This document shows positions 27,236 to 36,050 of a stretch of 64,000 bases of DNA, one piece after another; the stretch's first letter is position 1, and every line of letters starts with the position of its first letter. Location of the stretch: positions 1 to 64,000 of the forward strand of contig NZ_JAEKJZ010000004.1 of assembly GCF_017309185.1 (NCBI RefSeq), read 5' to 3'. This DNA is from Roseibium aggregatum. Lineage in GTDB: Bacteria > Pseudomonadota > Alphaproteobacteria > Rhizobiales > Stappiaceae. Both the position numbers and the translations under genes were made by a program. Below the pieces are notes generated by a model. It searched no databases and was not told the DNA's origin. It saw only the letters and a program-made list of their open reading frames with translations.

Positions 27236-28248
27236 CAGTCCTTCTCCGCCTCTCGACCGCGCAGGGCAATGAGCCTCCTTGCCGGTTCGGCCAGCTCCAG
27301 ATTGTTGGCGGAATTCAGCAAATCGATGAAGCCGCGCGGCGGTTGCCAGCCGGTCGCACCGGCCATGGCGCCGACGATCGCGGCGATCGTGTCGGTGTCG
27401 TCGCCGATATTTGCCGCCGCCAGCAAGGCGTCCCACGGCGTATTTTCATGCAGGCGGAGAAGGCCGAATGCCATGGGAATGCTCTCGCGGCTCGCAACCG
27501 AACTGCCGATCCGGGAGACGAGGTCTTCCTCGGTTCCGTTTTCGGCAAGCTTCAGGGCGGTCTCGATCCGTCCGGCCATGTCCCGTTCGCCGATCTCGTT
27601 TCCAAATGTCTGACCGAGGCGCGCGGCCGAAAGGGCCGGATCGAGACAGCGGTCGAAGGATCGGCCCTCGATTCCGCAACTGACCACCATGGCAACCGCC
27701 GATGCGGCTGCGATCGCTTCCCCGGTGTTGTGGGTGACACGACAGGTGCTGAACACTTTCGCGACAAGTCTTTCGGGATCGGCCGGCATCATTATTCCCA
27801 CCGGCGCAATGCGCATCGCGGCGCCGTTCGTCGTGCCCTTGCGCCCGGTTTCGAGAGGCGATGCCCCGGACAGGAGAGCGTCGATGGCAGCGCGCGAGGA
27901 AGGGCCGAGAAGATCCGAAAGCCCCTTGGCCTTGATCCCGGCCTCCCAGTCGAGAAGATCCCGGGCCCAACCGGCATCATCGAAGCCGTCTGGATCGCCG
28001 ATCAGGCGCTCGGCCAGAAGCAGTGTCTGCTCGGTGTCGTCGGTGACCTGACAAGCCGACAACCCGTGCGAGACCGGATGTCCGTCGAAAGGCGCGATGA
28101 AACCCTCGATCCCGCCATAGTGGCTGCGGATATCGTTCCGGGACATGGTCTGTGCCGGCATGCCGAGCGCGTCCCCGAGGGCGAGGCCGGTCAATGCGGC
28201 GATCGCGCGGGTCTCCCCAGCTTCATGTTGCGATGGTTCGTGGGTCAT
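27235..28248 (-). CDS. ADP-ribosylglycohydrolase family protein
   Basis: This 337-residue protein of the ARH/DraG family has the hallmark metal-site motifs: GLALGDALGMP (21-31), VTDDTEQ (Asp70, Asp71) and NIGDDTDTIAA (Asp283, Asp284, Asp286). Family members cut N- or O-glycosidic bonds of ADP-ribose using two magnesium ions. Its operon position between a transcription factor and a sugar kinase suggests hydrolysis of an imported ribosylated metabolite, not reversal of protein ADP-ribosylation. Confidence 0.9.
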   Translation of the reverse strand: MTHEPSQHEAGETRAIAALTGLALGDALGMPAQTMSRNDIRSHYGGIEGFIAPFDGHPVSHGLSACQVTDDTEQTLLLAERLIGDPDGFDDAGWARDLLDWEAGIKAKGLSDLLGPSSRAAIDALLSGASPLETGRKGTTNGAAMRIAPVGIMMPADPERLVAKVFSTCRVTHNTGEAIAAASAVAMVVSCGIEGRSFDRCLDPALSAARLGQTFGNEIGERDMAGRIETALKLAENGTEEDLVSRIGSSVASRESIPMAFGLLRLHENTPWDALLAAANIGDDTDTIAAIVGAMAGATGWQPPRGFIDLLNSANNLELAEPARRLIALRGREAEKD

Positions 28249-28250
28249 GA

Positions 28251-28961
28251 TCAGAACGTCATCCGCAATCCGAAGAGGGTCGGGTCGAGCAGGCTTTCCA
28301 CGTATTCGACGACGAGATCATCCGCGCTGCGGGTCAATCGTTGCAGGCGCAGCATCGGTTCTCCCGGCGACCGGCCCATCAGCCTCGCATCGTTTTCCGA
28401 CAGGGCGGGCAAAACGTTCGCCCATTCCTCGCCCTTGGCTGGCATCAGGCCGCGGGCTTGAAGGGTCTTGCTCAACGAGCCGTGCTCCAGGCCGCTTTCG
28501 AGCACCGGAGACAGATCGTCCCGCCAGGGCACACGCGCCCGTTCCAGGGTGAGAACCTTTCCGGTCTCTTCGCGAAAGCGGATGCGGTCGACGGCCAGAA
28601 TGTCTCCATCAAGTGCAGAGTCGGGTGTTTCCAGGTCCATCGGCATGCGGGCGATCCTCAGGATCCGGGCGCTGACATTCGCATTGTGATCCGAAAGGGC
28701 AACGCTCCAGCCGGGACCGCTGTCGATCACCGTGCCTCCGAAGGTCACAAAGGAGCCGATGCCGACCTTGGTCCGGATAAGGTTCTTGGCGGCGAGGATG
28801 CCCAAGCCTTTGCGTATCGTCGTGCGGGAGACCGAAAACCGTTCCACCAATGCCTTTTCACTGGACAGGGAGTCACCGTCGTTCAACGTGCCCGAACGGA
28901 TCTCCGCTTCGAGAACCCGGGCTATACGTTCCGATTTGGACTCCGGGGCGGATTGAACCAT
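28251..28961 (-). CDS. GntR-family regulator, HutC/UTRA type
   Basis: This 236-residue regulator has an N-terminal winged helix (SSEKALVERFSVSRTTIRKGLG) and a C-terminal UTRA effector domain ending LVVEYVESLLDPTLFGL. It is first in the minus-strand operon with a 2-nt gap to the ADP-ribosylglycohydrolase gene, so it is probably the operon's autoregulated repressor. The TAGACAG repeats just upstream are its likely operator. Confidence 0.9.
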   Translation of the reverse strand: MVQSAPESKSERIARVLEAEIRSGTLNDGDSLSSEKALVERFSVSRTTIRKGLGILAAKNLIRTKVGIGSFVTFGGTVIDSGPGWSVALSDHNANVSARILRIARMPMDLETPDSALDGDILAVDRIRFREETGKVLTLERARVPWRDDLSPVLESGLEHGSLSKTLQARGLMPAKGEEWANVLPALSENDARLMGRSPGEPMLRLQRLTRSADDLVVEYVESLLDPTLFGLRMTF

Positions 28962-28973
28962 TTGCGCTCCAGA

Positions 28974-29002
28974 TAGACAGATAATTAGACAGGTGTAGAC
29001 AG
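28974..29002. promoter_or_regulatory. Three TAGACAG direct repeats upstream of the gntR operon
   Basis: TAGACAG occurs at 28974-28980, 28986-28992 and 28996-29002, starting 12 nt upstream of the GntR start codon. The periodicity (12 and 10 bp) puts the copies on about the same helix face. Read on the coding strand of the operon the unit is CTGTCTA. The rest of the 170-bp gap up to the marR stop holds nothing else I recognise. Confidence 0.5.
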
Positions 29003-29134
29003 GTATAGTTGAGCAAAGGAGATGGTTTGTCCACCCGTTTTTGACTTCAAGGTGAGATGGCAGCGCCCGGCATTGCCTTCTTGGCTGTTACCTAGGCTTT
29101 AAGGTTTGCGGGAATTGCAATTAAATATCTGAAC

Positions 29135-29620
29135 TTATTGAATTTTTTTCAGAATCCGCAACAGGTTTCGTTGCTCTGATGCGGTGAGTGGAGCAAGGGT
29201 TTCGGCAGAAACCTCGAGGCCAACCTCCGCGTTTGTCACAAAGTGGCTCCAGCCCTTGTCGGTCAGGGAAATGAGCTGCCGGCGCCGGTCGTTGGGATCG
29301 CGTTCGGAGCTGAGAAGCCCCTGTGCGGACAGCCTGTCCACAACGCCCTTGGTCGTTGCTACATCGAGCCCGACGGTCCGGCCCAGCTGGTTTTGCGAGA
29401 CGGAGCCCAGTTCAGTCAGCCGCGCCATGACGGCGAACTGGGTCGGGGTCAGGTCCTTGACCTTGTCTCCAAAGAGAACCGCATTGCGCTGATAGGCCTT
29501 GCGCAGCAGATAGCCGATCTGTTCGTCAAGGACGTAGCCGTGCCGCCTGTCCGTGCCGACAGGGCCCGGTCCTGTGTCCTCGGTCTGTTCCGGCGATGTC
29601 TTGTCGGCCTGGTCGGTCAC
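29135..29620 (-). CDS. MarR-family regulator of the heterocycle island
   Basis: This 161-residue MarR-type dimeric winged-helix protein has a hydrophilic N-terminal extension of about 28 residues. The recognition helix is around SVSQNQLGRTVGLDVATTKGVVDRL and the wing around RDPNDRRRQLISLTDKG. It is the last gene of the minus-strand series, 32 bp after livF. I infer that it binds the TTTGTTAGCATACAAA-type dyads near 39046, 40029 and 40143, releasing them when an aromatic or heterocyclic ligand binds. Confidence 0.88.
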   Translation of the reverse strand: MTDQADKTSPEQTEDTGPGPVGTDRRHGYVLDEQIGYLLRKAYQRNAVLFGDKVKDLTPTQFAVMARLTELGSVSQNQLGRTVGLDVATTKGVVDRLSAQGLLSSERDPNDRRRQLISLTDKGWSHFVTNAEVGLEVSAETLAPLTASEQRNLLRILKKIQ

Positions 29621-29652
29621 TGTGAGGTCCTGCTCTAAAGCCGGTCTTGCGG

Positions 29653-30354
29653 TTACACGGAGAGGTAGGCGTCGCGGATCTCCGGGTGGTCTTCAAGCTC
29701 GGCAAAGGTTCCGTCGAACTTCTTTTCACCGCCTTCGATGATGACCGCGCGGTCCGCGACCATCCGGGCGAAATGGAGGTTCTGTTCGGAAATCAGCACC
29801 GTCAGGCCTTCCTTCTTGAAGGACAGGATGGTCTTGGCCATCTGCTCGACAATCACCGGCGCGATGCCTTCAGACGGCTCGTCCAGAAGCAGTAGCTTGG
29901 GATTGCCCATCAGGGTTCGCGCGATGGTCAGCATCTGCTGCTCGCCGCCCGACATGGCCTTGCCGCGGTTGTGACGCCGTTCGTAGAGGTTCGGGAAGAG
30001 TTCGAAAAGCGCTTCCACGGTCCATTCCGGCGCGCCTTCGCGCTTGTCCTGGCGGCCGACCTCCAGGTTTTCCAGGATGGTCAGGTCGGTGAAGATGCGC
30101 CGTTCCTCCGGCACATAGCCGATGCCCATGCGCGCGACCCTGTGGGACGGCTGTCCGGTGATTTCGGTCCCCTCGAAGGTGACGGTGCCGGACTTCGGAC
30201 GCACGAGCTGCATGATCGATTTCATGGTCGTGGTCTTGCCGGCGCCGTTGCGGCCGAGCAGGGCGACCACGTCGCCGCGCTCCACCTTGAAGGCGAGATC
30301 GTTGAGGATATGCGCCTTGGCGTAGAAACTGTTCAGGCCGGTAACGTCAAGCAT
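29653..30354 (-). CDS. livF: Branched-chain-type ABC transporter ATPase (LivF)
   Basis: This 233-residue ATPase has Walker A GRNGAGKTT, signature MSGGEQQMLTIARTL and Walker B LLLLDEPSEGIAP, the last typical of LivF. It forms an ATPase heterodimer with LivG, whose gene overlaps by 8 bp. The transporter class imports amino acids but also many aromatic and heterocyclic acids; the enzymes around it point to the latter. Confidence 0.93.
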   Translation of the reverse strand: MLDVTGLNSFYAKAHILNDLAFKVERGDVVALLGRNGAGKTTTMKSIMQLVRPKSGTVTFEGTEITGQPSHRVARMGIGYVPEERRIFTDLTILENLEVGRQDKREGAPEWTVEALFELFPNLYERRHNRGKAMSGGEQQMLTIARTLMGNPKLLLLDEPSEGIAPVIVEQMAKTILSFKKEGLTVLISEQNLHFARMVADRAVIIEGGEKKFDGTFAELEDHPEIRDAYLSV

Positions 30355-31135
30355 CGGCCGGCTCCTGCTTGTAGAGGGTTCCACCGCCGAGGTAGACTTC
30401 CTGAACCTTGGGATTGTTCCGGACTTCCTCGACATTGCCGTCGGCGATCAGCTCACCGCGGTTGAGGACCATGATGTGATGGGAATGGGCGAAAACCACG
30501 TCCATGTCGTGTTCCGTGAAAAGCACGCTGACACCCCGGTCGCGGACGATGTCGGCGGTGAGCTGCATCAGGTTGATCCGCTCCTTCGGCGCCATGCCGG
30601 CGGTCGGTTCGTCCATCAGGAGAAGATGGGGGTTGTTGGAGAGCGCGATGGCGAGCTCCAGGCGCTTCAGGTCGCCATAGGCCAGGATGGCGCAGGCACG
30701 GTCCGCCTGATCCGCCATGCCGACCACGTCGAGCAGTTCGATCGCCTCTTCCCGATAGACCTTGTAGGCATGGGGCAGGATCGAGAACAGGCGCTTGTGA
30801 TGGGACATGAGCGCCATCTGGACGTTCTCGGCAACGGTCATGCTCTGATAGGTGCCAGTGATCTGGAACGTGCGCCCGACGCCCCGGCGCCAGACCGCGC
30901 GGGGCGGCTTGCCGGTGATCTCCTCTCCCTTGAGGAAGACCTTGCCGGCGGTCGGTTTCAACTGGCCCATGAGCATGTTGAAACAGGTGGACTTGCCGGC
31001 GCCGTTCGGGCCGATCAGCGCCTTCAGCTCTCCGGGCATGACTTCGAAGCTCACCCCGTTGACGGCCTTCACGCCGCCGAAGGTCCGGACCAGGTTTTCG
31101 ACCCGCAGAACGGGTGCCGTTGTGCCGGAGGTCAT
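30347..31135 (-). CDS. livG: Branched-chain-type ABC transporter ATPase (LivG)
   Basis: This 262-residue ATPase has Walker A GPNGAGKST, Walker B LLLMDEPTAGMAP and H-loop FTEHDMDVVF, all in LivG style. It overlaps the fused permease gene by 4 bp and livF by 8 bp. Confidence 0.93.
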   Translation of the reverse strand: MTSGTTAPVLRVENLVRTFGGVKAVNGVSFEVMPGELKALIGPNGAGKSTCFNMLMGQLKPTAGKVFLKGEEITGKPPRAVWRRGVGRTFQITGTYQSMTVAENVQMALMSHHKRLFSILPHAYKVYREEAIELLDVVGMADQADRACAILAYGDLKRLELAIALSNNPHLLLMDEPTAGMAPKERINLMQLTADIVRDRGVSVLFTEHDMDVVFAHSHHIMVLNRGELIADGNVEEVRNNPKVQEVYLGGGTLYKQEPADA

Positions 31136-32994
31136 CGCATGAACTCCTCTGTGCGGCGCAGGCCGACCCGCTCGGCGGCCTTGCGCAGGGTTCCGACAAT
31201 GCCTTCAGGCGCGATGATGACCACGAAGATGATCAGCAGGCCGAGGATCAGCCGCCAGTATTCGAGGCGGGTCAGCCAGTCCTTGACGCTTTCCATGAAG
31301 GCCGCGCCGACAACGCCGCCGGACAGCGTCTTCACGCCGCCAAGGAAGACCACGATCAGCGCGTCGAAGCTCTTGGAGATTTCCAGCTCGTTCGGGAAGA
31401 CCGAGCCCTTGGAGAAGACGAAGAGACCACCCGCGAGCCCGGCCATGGCGCCGGCGGTGGCGAAGGCCGTCCATTGAACCAGCTTCACGTTGATGCCGGT
31501 CGCTTCCGCCTGCCGGGCACTGTCACGGGTGGCGCGCAGCGCGTAGCCGAAGGGAGCGTGAGTGATGTGGCGCAGCAGGATTATGCCGCCGATCCCGACG
31601 ATCAGCGTGAAATAATAGTAGGCGGTCGTTCCGGAAAGCCACGCCGCCGGCCAGATGTTGACGAGGCCGTCGTCACCGCCGGTCACGTCGTACCACTGGA
31701 ACACGAGCGACCAGACGAGCTGGCTGAAGGCCAGGGTCAGCATGGCGAAATAGACGCCGCTCAAGCGGATGCAGAACCAGCCGAAGACGATGGCGAGCAG
31801 GCCCGCGGCCAGCGGTGCGAACAGGAAGGCGAGCTCCATGGGCGTGTCGGCATAGGTGACCAGAAGCGCCGCCGCATAGGCGCCGCCGCCGAAATAGGCC
31901 GCATGACCGAAGCTGACGAGACCGCCGACGCTGAGCATGAACTGCAGCGAGGCGGCGAAAAGACAGAAGATCAGGATGTCGGTGATCAGAACCTGGGTGA
32001 AGTTGCCGCCGTAAAGCGGAACCAGTGCCAGCACCGCGATCAGGAGCGCGACCAGGCTCTTGCCGAGCGTGCCCGCCGGGCGGATCGGGCGGTCCGGCTC
32101 GCCGACCTGACCGTGCTCACCGGCCTTTTCCTCGCGGCCGAAGAGGCCGTAGGGGCGCACCAGCAGGACGACGGCCATGACCACATACATCAGCACCAGC
32201 GTGCTTTGCGGGATATAGGCGACCCCGAAGACGTTGAGCACGGAAATGAGGACCGAAGCGACGAAGGCCCCCAGGATGGAACCCATGCCGCCGATCACGA
32301 CGACCACGAACACGGCGGAGATGATGTTGAGATCCATGAGCAGATCGGCGCCGCCCTTGGGCAACTGAATGGCGCCGCCGAGACCGGCCAGCGTGGAGCC
32401 CAGGAAGAAGACGCCGGTGAACAGCCAGGACTGATTGACGCCGAGCGCGCCGACCATTTCGCGGTCCTGGGTGGCGGCGCGCACGAGAATGCCGACGCGG
32501 GTCCTGGAGATCAGCCACCACAGGGCAAACAGGATGAAGGGTGTGATCGCGATCAGCGCGAGATCGTACTGCGGGACGGGTTCGCCCATGATCCGCACGA
32601 CCGACTTGAGTCCCGGCGCGCGCGGCCCCATCTGGTCCTCCGCGCCCCAGATCATCAGGGTCAGGTCCTGGATCACCAGAATGACGCCGAAGGTCGCAAC
32701 GAGCTGGAACAGTTCCGGCGCGCGGTAGATCGGCCTCAGGACAAGGATCTCCACGACGACCCCGATCAGCCCGACGATGAGCCCGGCGAGCACGATGGAG
32801 GTCCAGAAGCCGAAGCCGCCGGTCAGATGATCCATCAGGCTGACGCCGAAATAGGCGCCGAGCATGTAGAAGGACCCGTGCGCGAAGTTCACGATACGGG
32901 TGACGCCGAAGATCAGGGAAAGCCCGGAGGCCACCAGAAACAGCGCTGCCGCGTTTGCCAGCCCGGTCAGGAGCTGTGCCACTAAGAGACCCAT
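31132..32994 (-). CDS. Fused LivH-LivM ABC permease
   Basis: This 620-residue membrane protein contains both permeases of a Liv-type importer in one chain. The LivH half (about 1-295) starts with ASGLSLIFGVTRIVNFAHGS; a charged linker (FGREEKAGEHGQVGEPDRP) follows; the LivM half (about 315-610) has SFGHAAYFGGGAY and TRDSARQAEATGINV. Most family members encode the halves separately. No frameshift or internal stop is needed, so this is a real fusion. Confidence 0.93.
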   Translation of the reverse strand: MGLLVAQLLTGLANAAALFLVASGLSLIFGVTRIVNFAHGSFYMLGAYFGVSLMDHLTGGFGFWTSIVLAGLIVGLIGVVVEILVLRPIYRAPELFQLVATFGVILVIQDLTLMIWGAEDQMGPRAPGLKSVVRIMGEPVPQYDLALIAITPFILFALWWLISRTRVGILVRAATQDREMVGALGVNQSWLFTGVFFLGSTLAGLGGAIQLPKGGADLLMDLNIISAVFVVVVIGGMGSILGAFVASVLISVLNVFGVAYIPQSTLVLMYVVMAVVLLVRPYGLFGREEKAGEHGQVGEPDRPIRPAGTLGKSLVALLIAVLALVPLYGGNFTQVLITDILIFCLFAASLQFMLSVGGLVSFGHAAYFGGGAYAAALLVTYADTPMELAFLFAPLAAGLLAIVFGWFCIRLSGVYFAMLTLAFSQLVWSLVFQWYDVTGGDDGLVNIWPAAWLSGTTAYYYFTLIVGIGGIILLRHITHAPFGYALRATRDSARQAEATGINVKLVQWTAFATAGAMAGLAGGLFVFSKGSVFPNELEISKSFDALIVVFLGGVKTLSGGVVGAAFMESVKDWLTRLEYWRLILGLLIIFVVIIAPEGIVGTLRKAAERVGLRRTEEFMR

Positions 32995-33028
32995 GACGAT
33001 CTATTTTTCCAGGTAAACGGGAAGATGT

Positions 33029-33060
33029 CGTCCGCCGCCGCGTCAAAGGGGCGGCGGACG
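33029..33060 (-). promoter_or_regulatory. Stem-loop between livK and livHM
   Basis: An 11-bp perfect stem (33029-33039 with 33050-33060, CGTCCGCCGCC and its complement) closes a 10-nt loop, 15 nt after the binding-protein stop. As with the other two import operons in the window, it sits between the binding-protein gene and the permease genes. Confidence 0.72.
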
Positions 33061-33075
33061 CGGTTTCGGCCGGTC

Positions 33076-34278
33076 TTATTCAGCCGGACGCATTGCCTTG
33101 ATTTCGTCGTCGCTCGGCATGTAGGAAACCGGGTTCTTGTATTCCCAGTCGACCATCACGCCCTTGCCGTCTTTCAGTGCCGTGGTGCCGACATAGGCGC
33201 CCATGGTGGACTGGTTGTCGAGGCCGCGATAGACGATCTCGCCCATCGGCGTGTCGACGGTCAGATCCTCGAAGGCCGCCAGAATGGCGTCGGTCTCGGT
33301 GGAGCCGGCTTTGTCGAGGGCGGCGGCGATGGACTTGGCGGTCATGTAGCCGACAAGCGAACCGATCTTCGGCGTTTCATCCGGGTAGGCGGCGATATAG
33401 GCATCGACGAATTCCTTGGCCGGGCCTTCGGTGAAGCCGTACCAGGGATACCCGGTGACGAACCAGCCTTCCGGAGCCTCGTCGGCGAGCGGGTCGAGAT
33501 ATTCCGGTTCGCCGGTCAGGAGGCCGTAGACCTTGCGGCCGTCGAACAGGCCGCGCGTGGTGCCTTCGCGGACGAATTTCTGCAGGTCGGTGCCGAAGGT
33601 CACGTTGTAGATCGCGTCCGGCTTGGCGGCTTCCAGAGCCTGAACCTCAGCACCCGCGTCGATCTTGAAGAGCGCCGGCCATTGTTCGGTGACGAATTCG
33701 ACTTCCGGCTTCAGCTTCTTCAGGTTTTCCTTGAAGGCTTCCACGGCGGCGGTGCCGTAGGCGTAGTTCGGCGCGATGGTGGCATAGCGGATCGCGTCCG
33801 TCTTGGCGGCTTCCTCAGCCAGCATGGCGGCCTGAACGTAGGTCGAGGTGCGCAGGCGGAAGGTGTAGGGGTTGCCGGACTGCCAGACGAGCGCGTCTGC
33901 GAGCGGTTCGGCGGCGAGATAGATGTAGCCTTTTTCACCGGCGAGGGAAGAGATGGCGAGGCCGATGTTGGACAGGATCGTGCCGGTCAGCATGACCGCG
34001 CCGTCGCGGGTCATCAGTTCCTCTGCGATCTTGACCGCGTCGCCAGGCTTGCCGTTGTCGTCCCGGAAAATGAATTCCAGAGGCTTGCCGAGCACGCCTC
34101 CGGCACCGTTGATTTCCTCAACGGCGAGTTCGATGCCCTTCTTGTAGGGCTCGGCAAAGGCGGCCAGGCGCTTGTAGTGGTTGATTTCGCCGATCTTGAT
34201 GGTGTCCGCGGCGAAGCTCGGTGCGGCTGCCGCCGCGAGCATGGTGGCTGCCGCCACCAATTTCCTGAACTGTTTCAT
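33076..34278 (-). CDS. Branched-chain-type ABC substrate-binding protein (LivK-like)
   Basis: This 400-residue periplasmic binding protein has a signal peptide (KLVAAATMLAAAAAPSFA-A) and the Peripla_BP_6 fold (IKIGEINHYKRLAAFAEPYKKG, AVEEINGAGGVLGK). ATG 34278 follows GAGGGAAAAC and fits the signal peptide. Its gene lies between the Rieske oxygenase and the permeases, so the ligand is probably the compound degraded by this island and not an amino acid. Confidence 0.92.
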   Translation of the reverse strand: MKQFRKLVAAATMLAAAAAPSFAADTIKIGEINHYKRLAAFAEPYKKGIELAVEEINGAGGVLGKPLEFIFRDDNGKPGDAVKIAEELMTRDGAVMLTGTILSNIGLAISSLAGEKGYIYLAAEPLADALVWQSGNPYTFRLRTSTYVQAAMLAEEAAKTDAIRYATIAPNYAYGTAAVEAFKENLKKLKPEVEFVTEQWPALFKIDAGAEVQALEAAKPDAIYNVTFGTDLQKFVREGTTRGLFDGRKVYGLLTGEPEYLDPLADEAPEGWFVTGYPWYGFTEGPAKEFVDAYIAAYPDETPKIGSLVGYMTAKSIAAALDKAGSTETDAILAAFEDLTVDTPMGEIVYRGLDNQSTMGAYVGTTALKDGKGVMVDWEYKNPVSYMPSDDEIKAMRPAE

Positions 34279-34375
34279 GTTTTCCCTCGTTCTGGTGAGT
34301 GATACCGGCAATCTTGGTGACTGCTCTTTGTCTGTATTTCAAGTGCCCTCGCCGGTTGATCCGGCTGTTTTCGGG

Positions 34376-35443
34376 TCAATCGTGGTAGACATAGGCCGGA
34401 GTCGGATTGGATGCGAGGTCGTGTGTCCTCTCCAATTCCAGCAGTTCGTTGATGCGTTTGCGGTAGACCATCGGTCCCTTGTCGATGGCGATGCGGATCG
34501 GCCGCCGCTTGGCGGGCCGTTCCTCTTCCTTCTGGATCGCCTCGAGGACTTCCTTGTCCTCCTGAAAGGCGATGCGGAACATGGCGTCCATGCTTTCCGA
34601 TGCCGTCTCGTCGTCGATCGCCGTGTTGCGGATGTGCATCCAGCGGTCGATGGTGTAGTCGGCGGTGACCGGTGTCATGAAATGCAGCGCGAAGATCCGG
34701 TTGCCCTTGTTGCGCTCGTCCTCGGCAAGGTTGTCGGAGGTCAGGGCGCTGCCGAAATCGATGACCGCGGTGCAGGGCGTGTAGAGATAGTAGTAGTGCC
34801 AGCGGTCGACGTTCTCGGTAAAGCCGCCGAACTTCTTGAAGAAACCGATCGGCTCACTGTCGCGGATCCAGCGCCAGGCGACGATGGCCTTGCCTTCCGT
34901 GGACACATGGACCGGAACGTTTTCCGACGAGGCGTTGCCGAGCGTCGTCGGGTGAACGAAGCTGACATGGGCCGGGTCGACAAGGTTTTCGGCCACGTTG
35001 AGGTAGTTCGATTTCAGGTGCAGCGCGTCGCCCTGATGCACCGCCCAGTTCGGATCGTCGAATTCCGGCATGTCGAAGATGTCGTCGGTGTTCGCCTTGT
35101 CCTTGTCGCCCATCCAGATCCAGACGATGTCGTGGCGCTCATGAACGGGATAGGCATCGACATAGGCGGAAGCGGGAAGGTTGTTCTGGCCCGGGATGCG
35201 GACGCACTTGCCGTCGCAGTCGAAGGTCATGCCGTGATAGCCGCACTGTATGTCGTCGCCGATCCGCTTGCCGAGGGAGAGCGGCAGAAGACGGTGCGGG
35301 CAGCGGTCCTCGAGGGCCACGACCGTGCCGTCCGACTTGCGGTACATCACGATGTGCTCATCGAGAATCGTGAACCGGCGCAGTTCCCCGTCGATCTCCG
35401 AGGACCAGCCGGCGACGTACCAGGCATTGCGAATGAACTCCAT
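34376..35443 (-). CDS. VanA-like Rieske non-haem iron oxygenase
   Basis: This 355-residue terminal oxygenase has the Rieske [2Fe-2S] ligands Cys48, His50, Cys67 and His70 (CPH...CGYH). The mononuclear iron site is NLVDPAHVSFVH with His159 and His164. VanA-type single-component oxygenases mostly carry out O- or N-demethylation or ring hydroxylation. The ATG at 35443 follows GAGGGAGAAA. The ferredoxin-NADP reductase of this island could supply electrons. The neighbours suggest a nitrogen-heterocyclic or N-methylated substrate. Confidence 0.92.
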   Translation of the reverse strand: MEFIRNAWYVAGWSSEIDGELRRFTILDEHIVMYRKSDGTVVALEDRCPHRLLPLSLGKRIGDDIQCGYHGMTFDCDGKCVRIPGQNNLPASAYVDAYPVHERHDIVWIWMGDKDKANTDDIFDMPEFDDPNWAVHQGDALHLKSNYLNVAENLVDPAHVSFVHPTTLGNASSENVPVHVSTEGKAIVAWRWIRDSEPIGFFKKFGGFTENVDRWHYYYLYTPCTAVIDFGSALTSDNLAEDERNKGNRIFALHFMTPVTADYTIDRWMHIRNTAIDDETASESMDAMFRIAFQEDKEVLEAIQKEEERPAKRRPIRIAIDKGPMVYRKRINELLELERTHDLASNPTPAYVYHD

Positions 35444-35465
35444 GGCTTTCTCCCTCACGAACAGT

Positions 35466-36050
35466 CTATCTCAGGCCGTCGTCTCCGACGAAGTCCTCAT
35501 GTTTCAGGCCGCCGACCCGGGGCAGAGGACGGCCTCCGGGAGCGAGTGCGATCGCAATCAGAATTTCATTGGGCCTCGGTGCGTCGGCCACGCGAACAGG
35601 CATGCCGTCGAAATGCGAGCGGACATAGGCGGCGTCCTTGTGGCCGAGCGGCACATCCAGAGTGTCGCCCGGTCCGCCCATCTTTTTCGACGACGGCACC
35701 AGAGCCTTGCCGCCGCCAAGCACCGCGCGCAGAGGGGCGCCAAGCGTCGGATGCAGCACGGCGGCGGCATGTTCGATTTCGCCGTCCTCGCCGACCATCG
35801 CCGCCTTGCCGAAACTCTGGATGTCCGCCGGGTCGAGCCCGCCAAGCGACAGACAGCGTTCCGCCAGCAGTTTACCCATTTCCGCGCCGATGTCCTGCAG
35901 CGGGGAAAGATCCTCGACATAGCGGCCCGCGCAGGGGTTCTCGACCACGGCGGCGGCGCAAATCCGGACCGAGGAAGGCGTGACGGTGCGGTCGAACTCG
36001 CGTTCGACGCTATCCAGAAAGCTCAAGATTTTCCGGATCTTCGCCGTCAT
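35466..36050 (-). CDS. DUF1185 ('amino acid synthesis') protein, copy A
   Basis: This 194-residue protein of the DUF1185 family is often labelled amino acid synthesis protein; its reaction is not established to my knowledge. Conserved blocks are ENPCAGRYVEDLSP, ALVPSSKKMGGPGDTLDVP and PRVGGLKHED. It is a clear paralogue of the next gene upstream and overlaps it by 4 bp, so the two products may form a heteromer. No signal peptide or membrane segment. It probably acts on a ring-opened or reduced intermediate of this pathway. Confidence 0.82.
   Translation of the reverse strand: MTAKIRKILSFLDSVEREFDRTVTPSSVRICAAAVVENPCAGRYVEDLSPLQDIGAEMGKLLAERCLSLGGLDPADIQSFGKAAMVGEDGEIEHAAAVLHPTLGAPLRAVLGGGKALVPSSKKMGGPGDTLDVPLGHKDAAYVRSHFDGMPVRVADAPRPNEILIAIALAPGGRPLPRVGGLKHEDFVGDDGLR

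Noticed and set aside
27235..28248. Toxin-antitoxin or nitrogenase-control (DraG) role for the ADP-ribosylglycohydrolase
   Set aside because: No ADP-ribosyltransferase or nitrogenase gene is nearby; the operon consists of transport and sugar kinase genes.
31114..32985. Long plus-strand open frame rich in Asp, Glu, Gln and His opposite livHM
   Set aside because: The residues are the antisense of hydrophobic transmembrane codons; the minus-strand permease is unmistakable.
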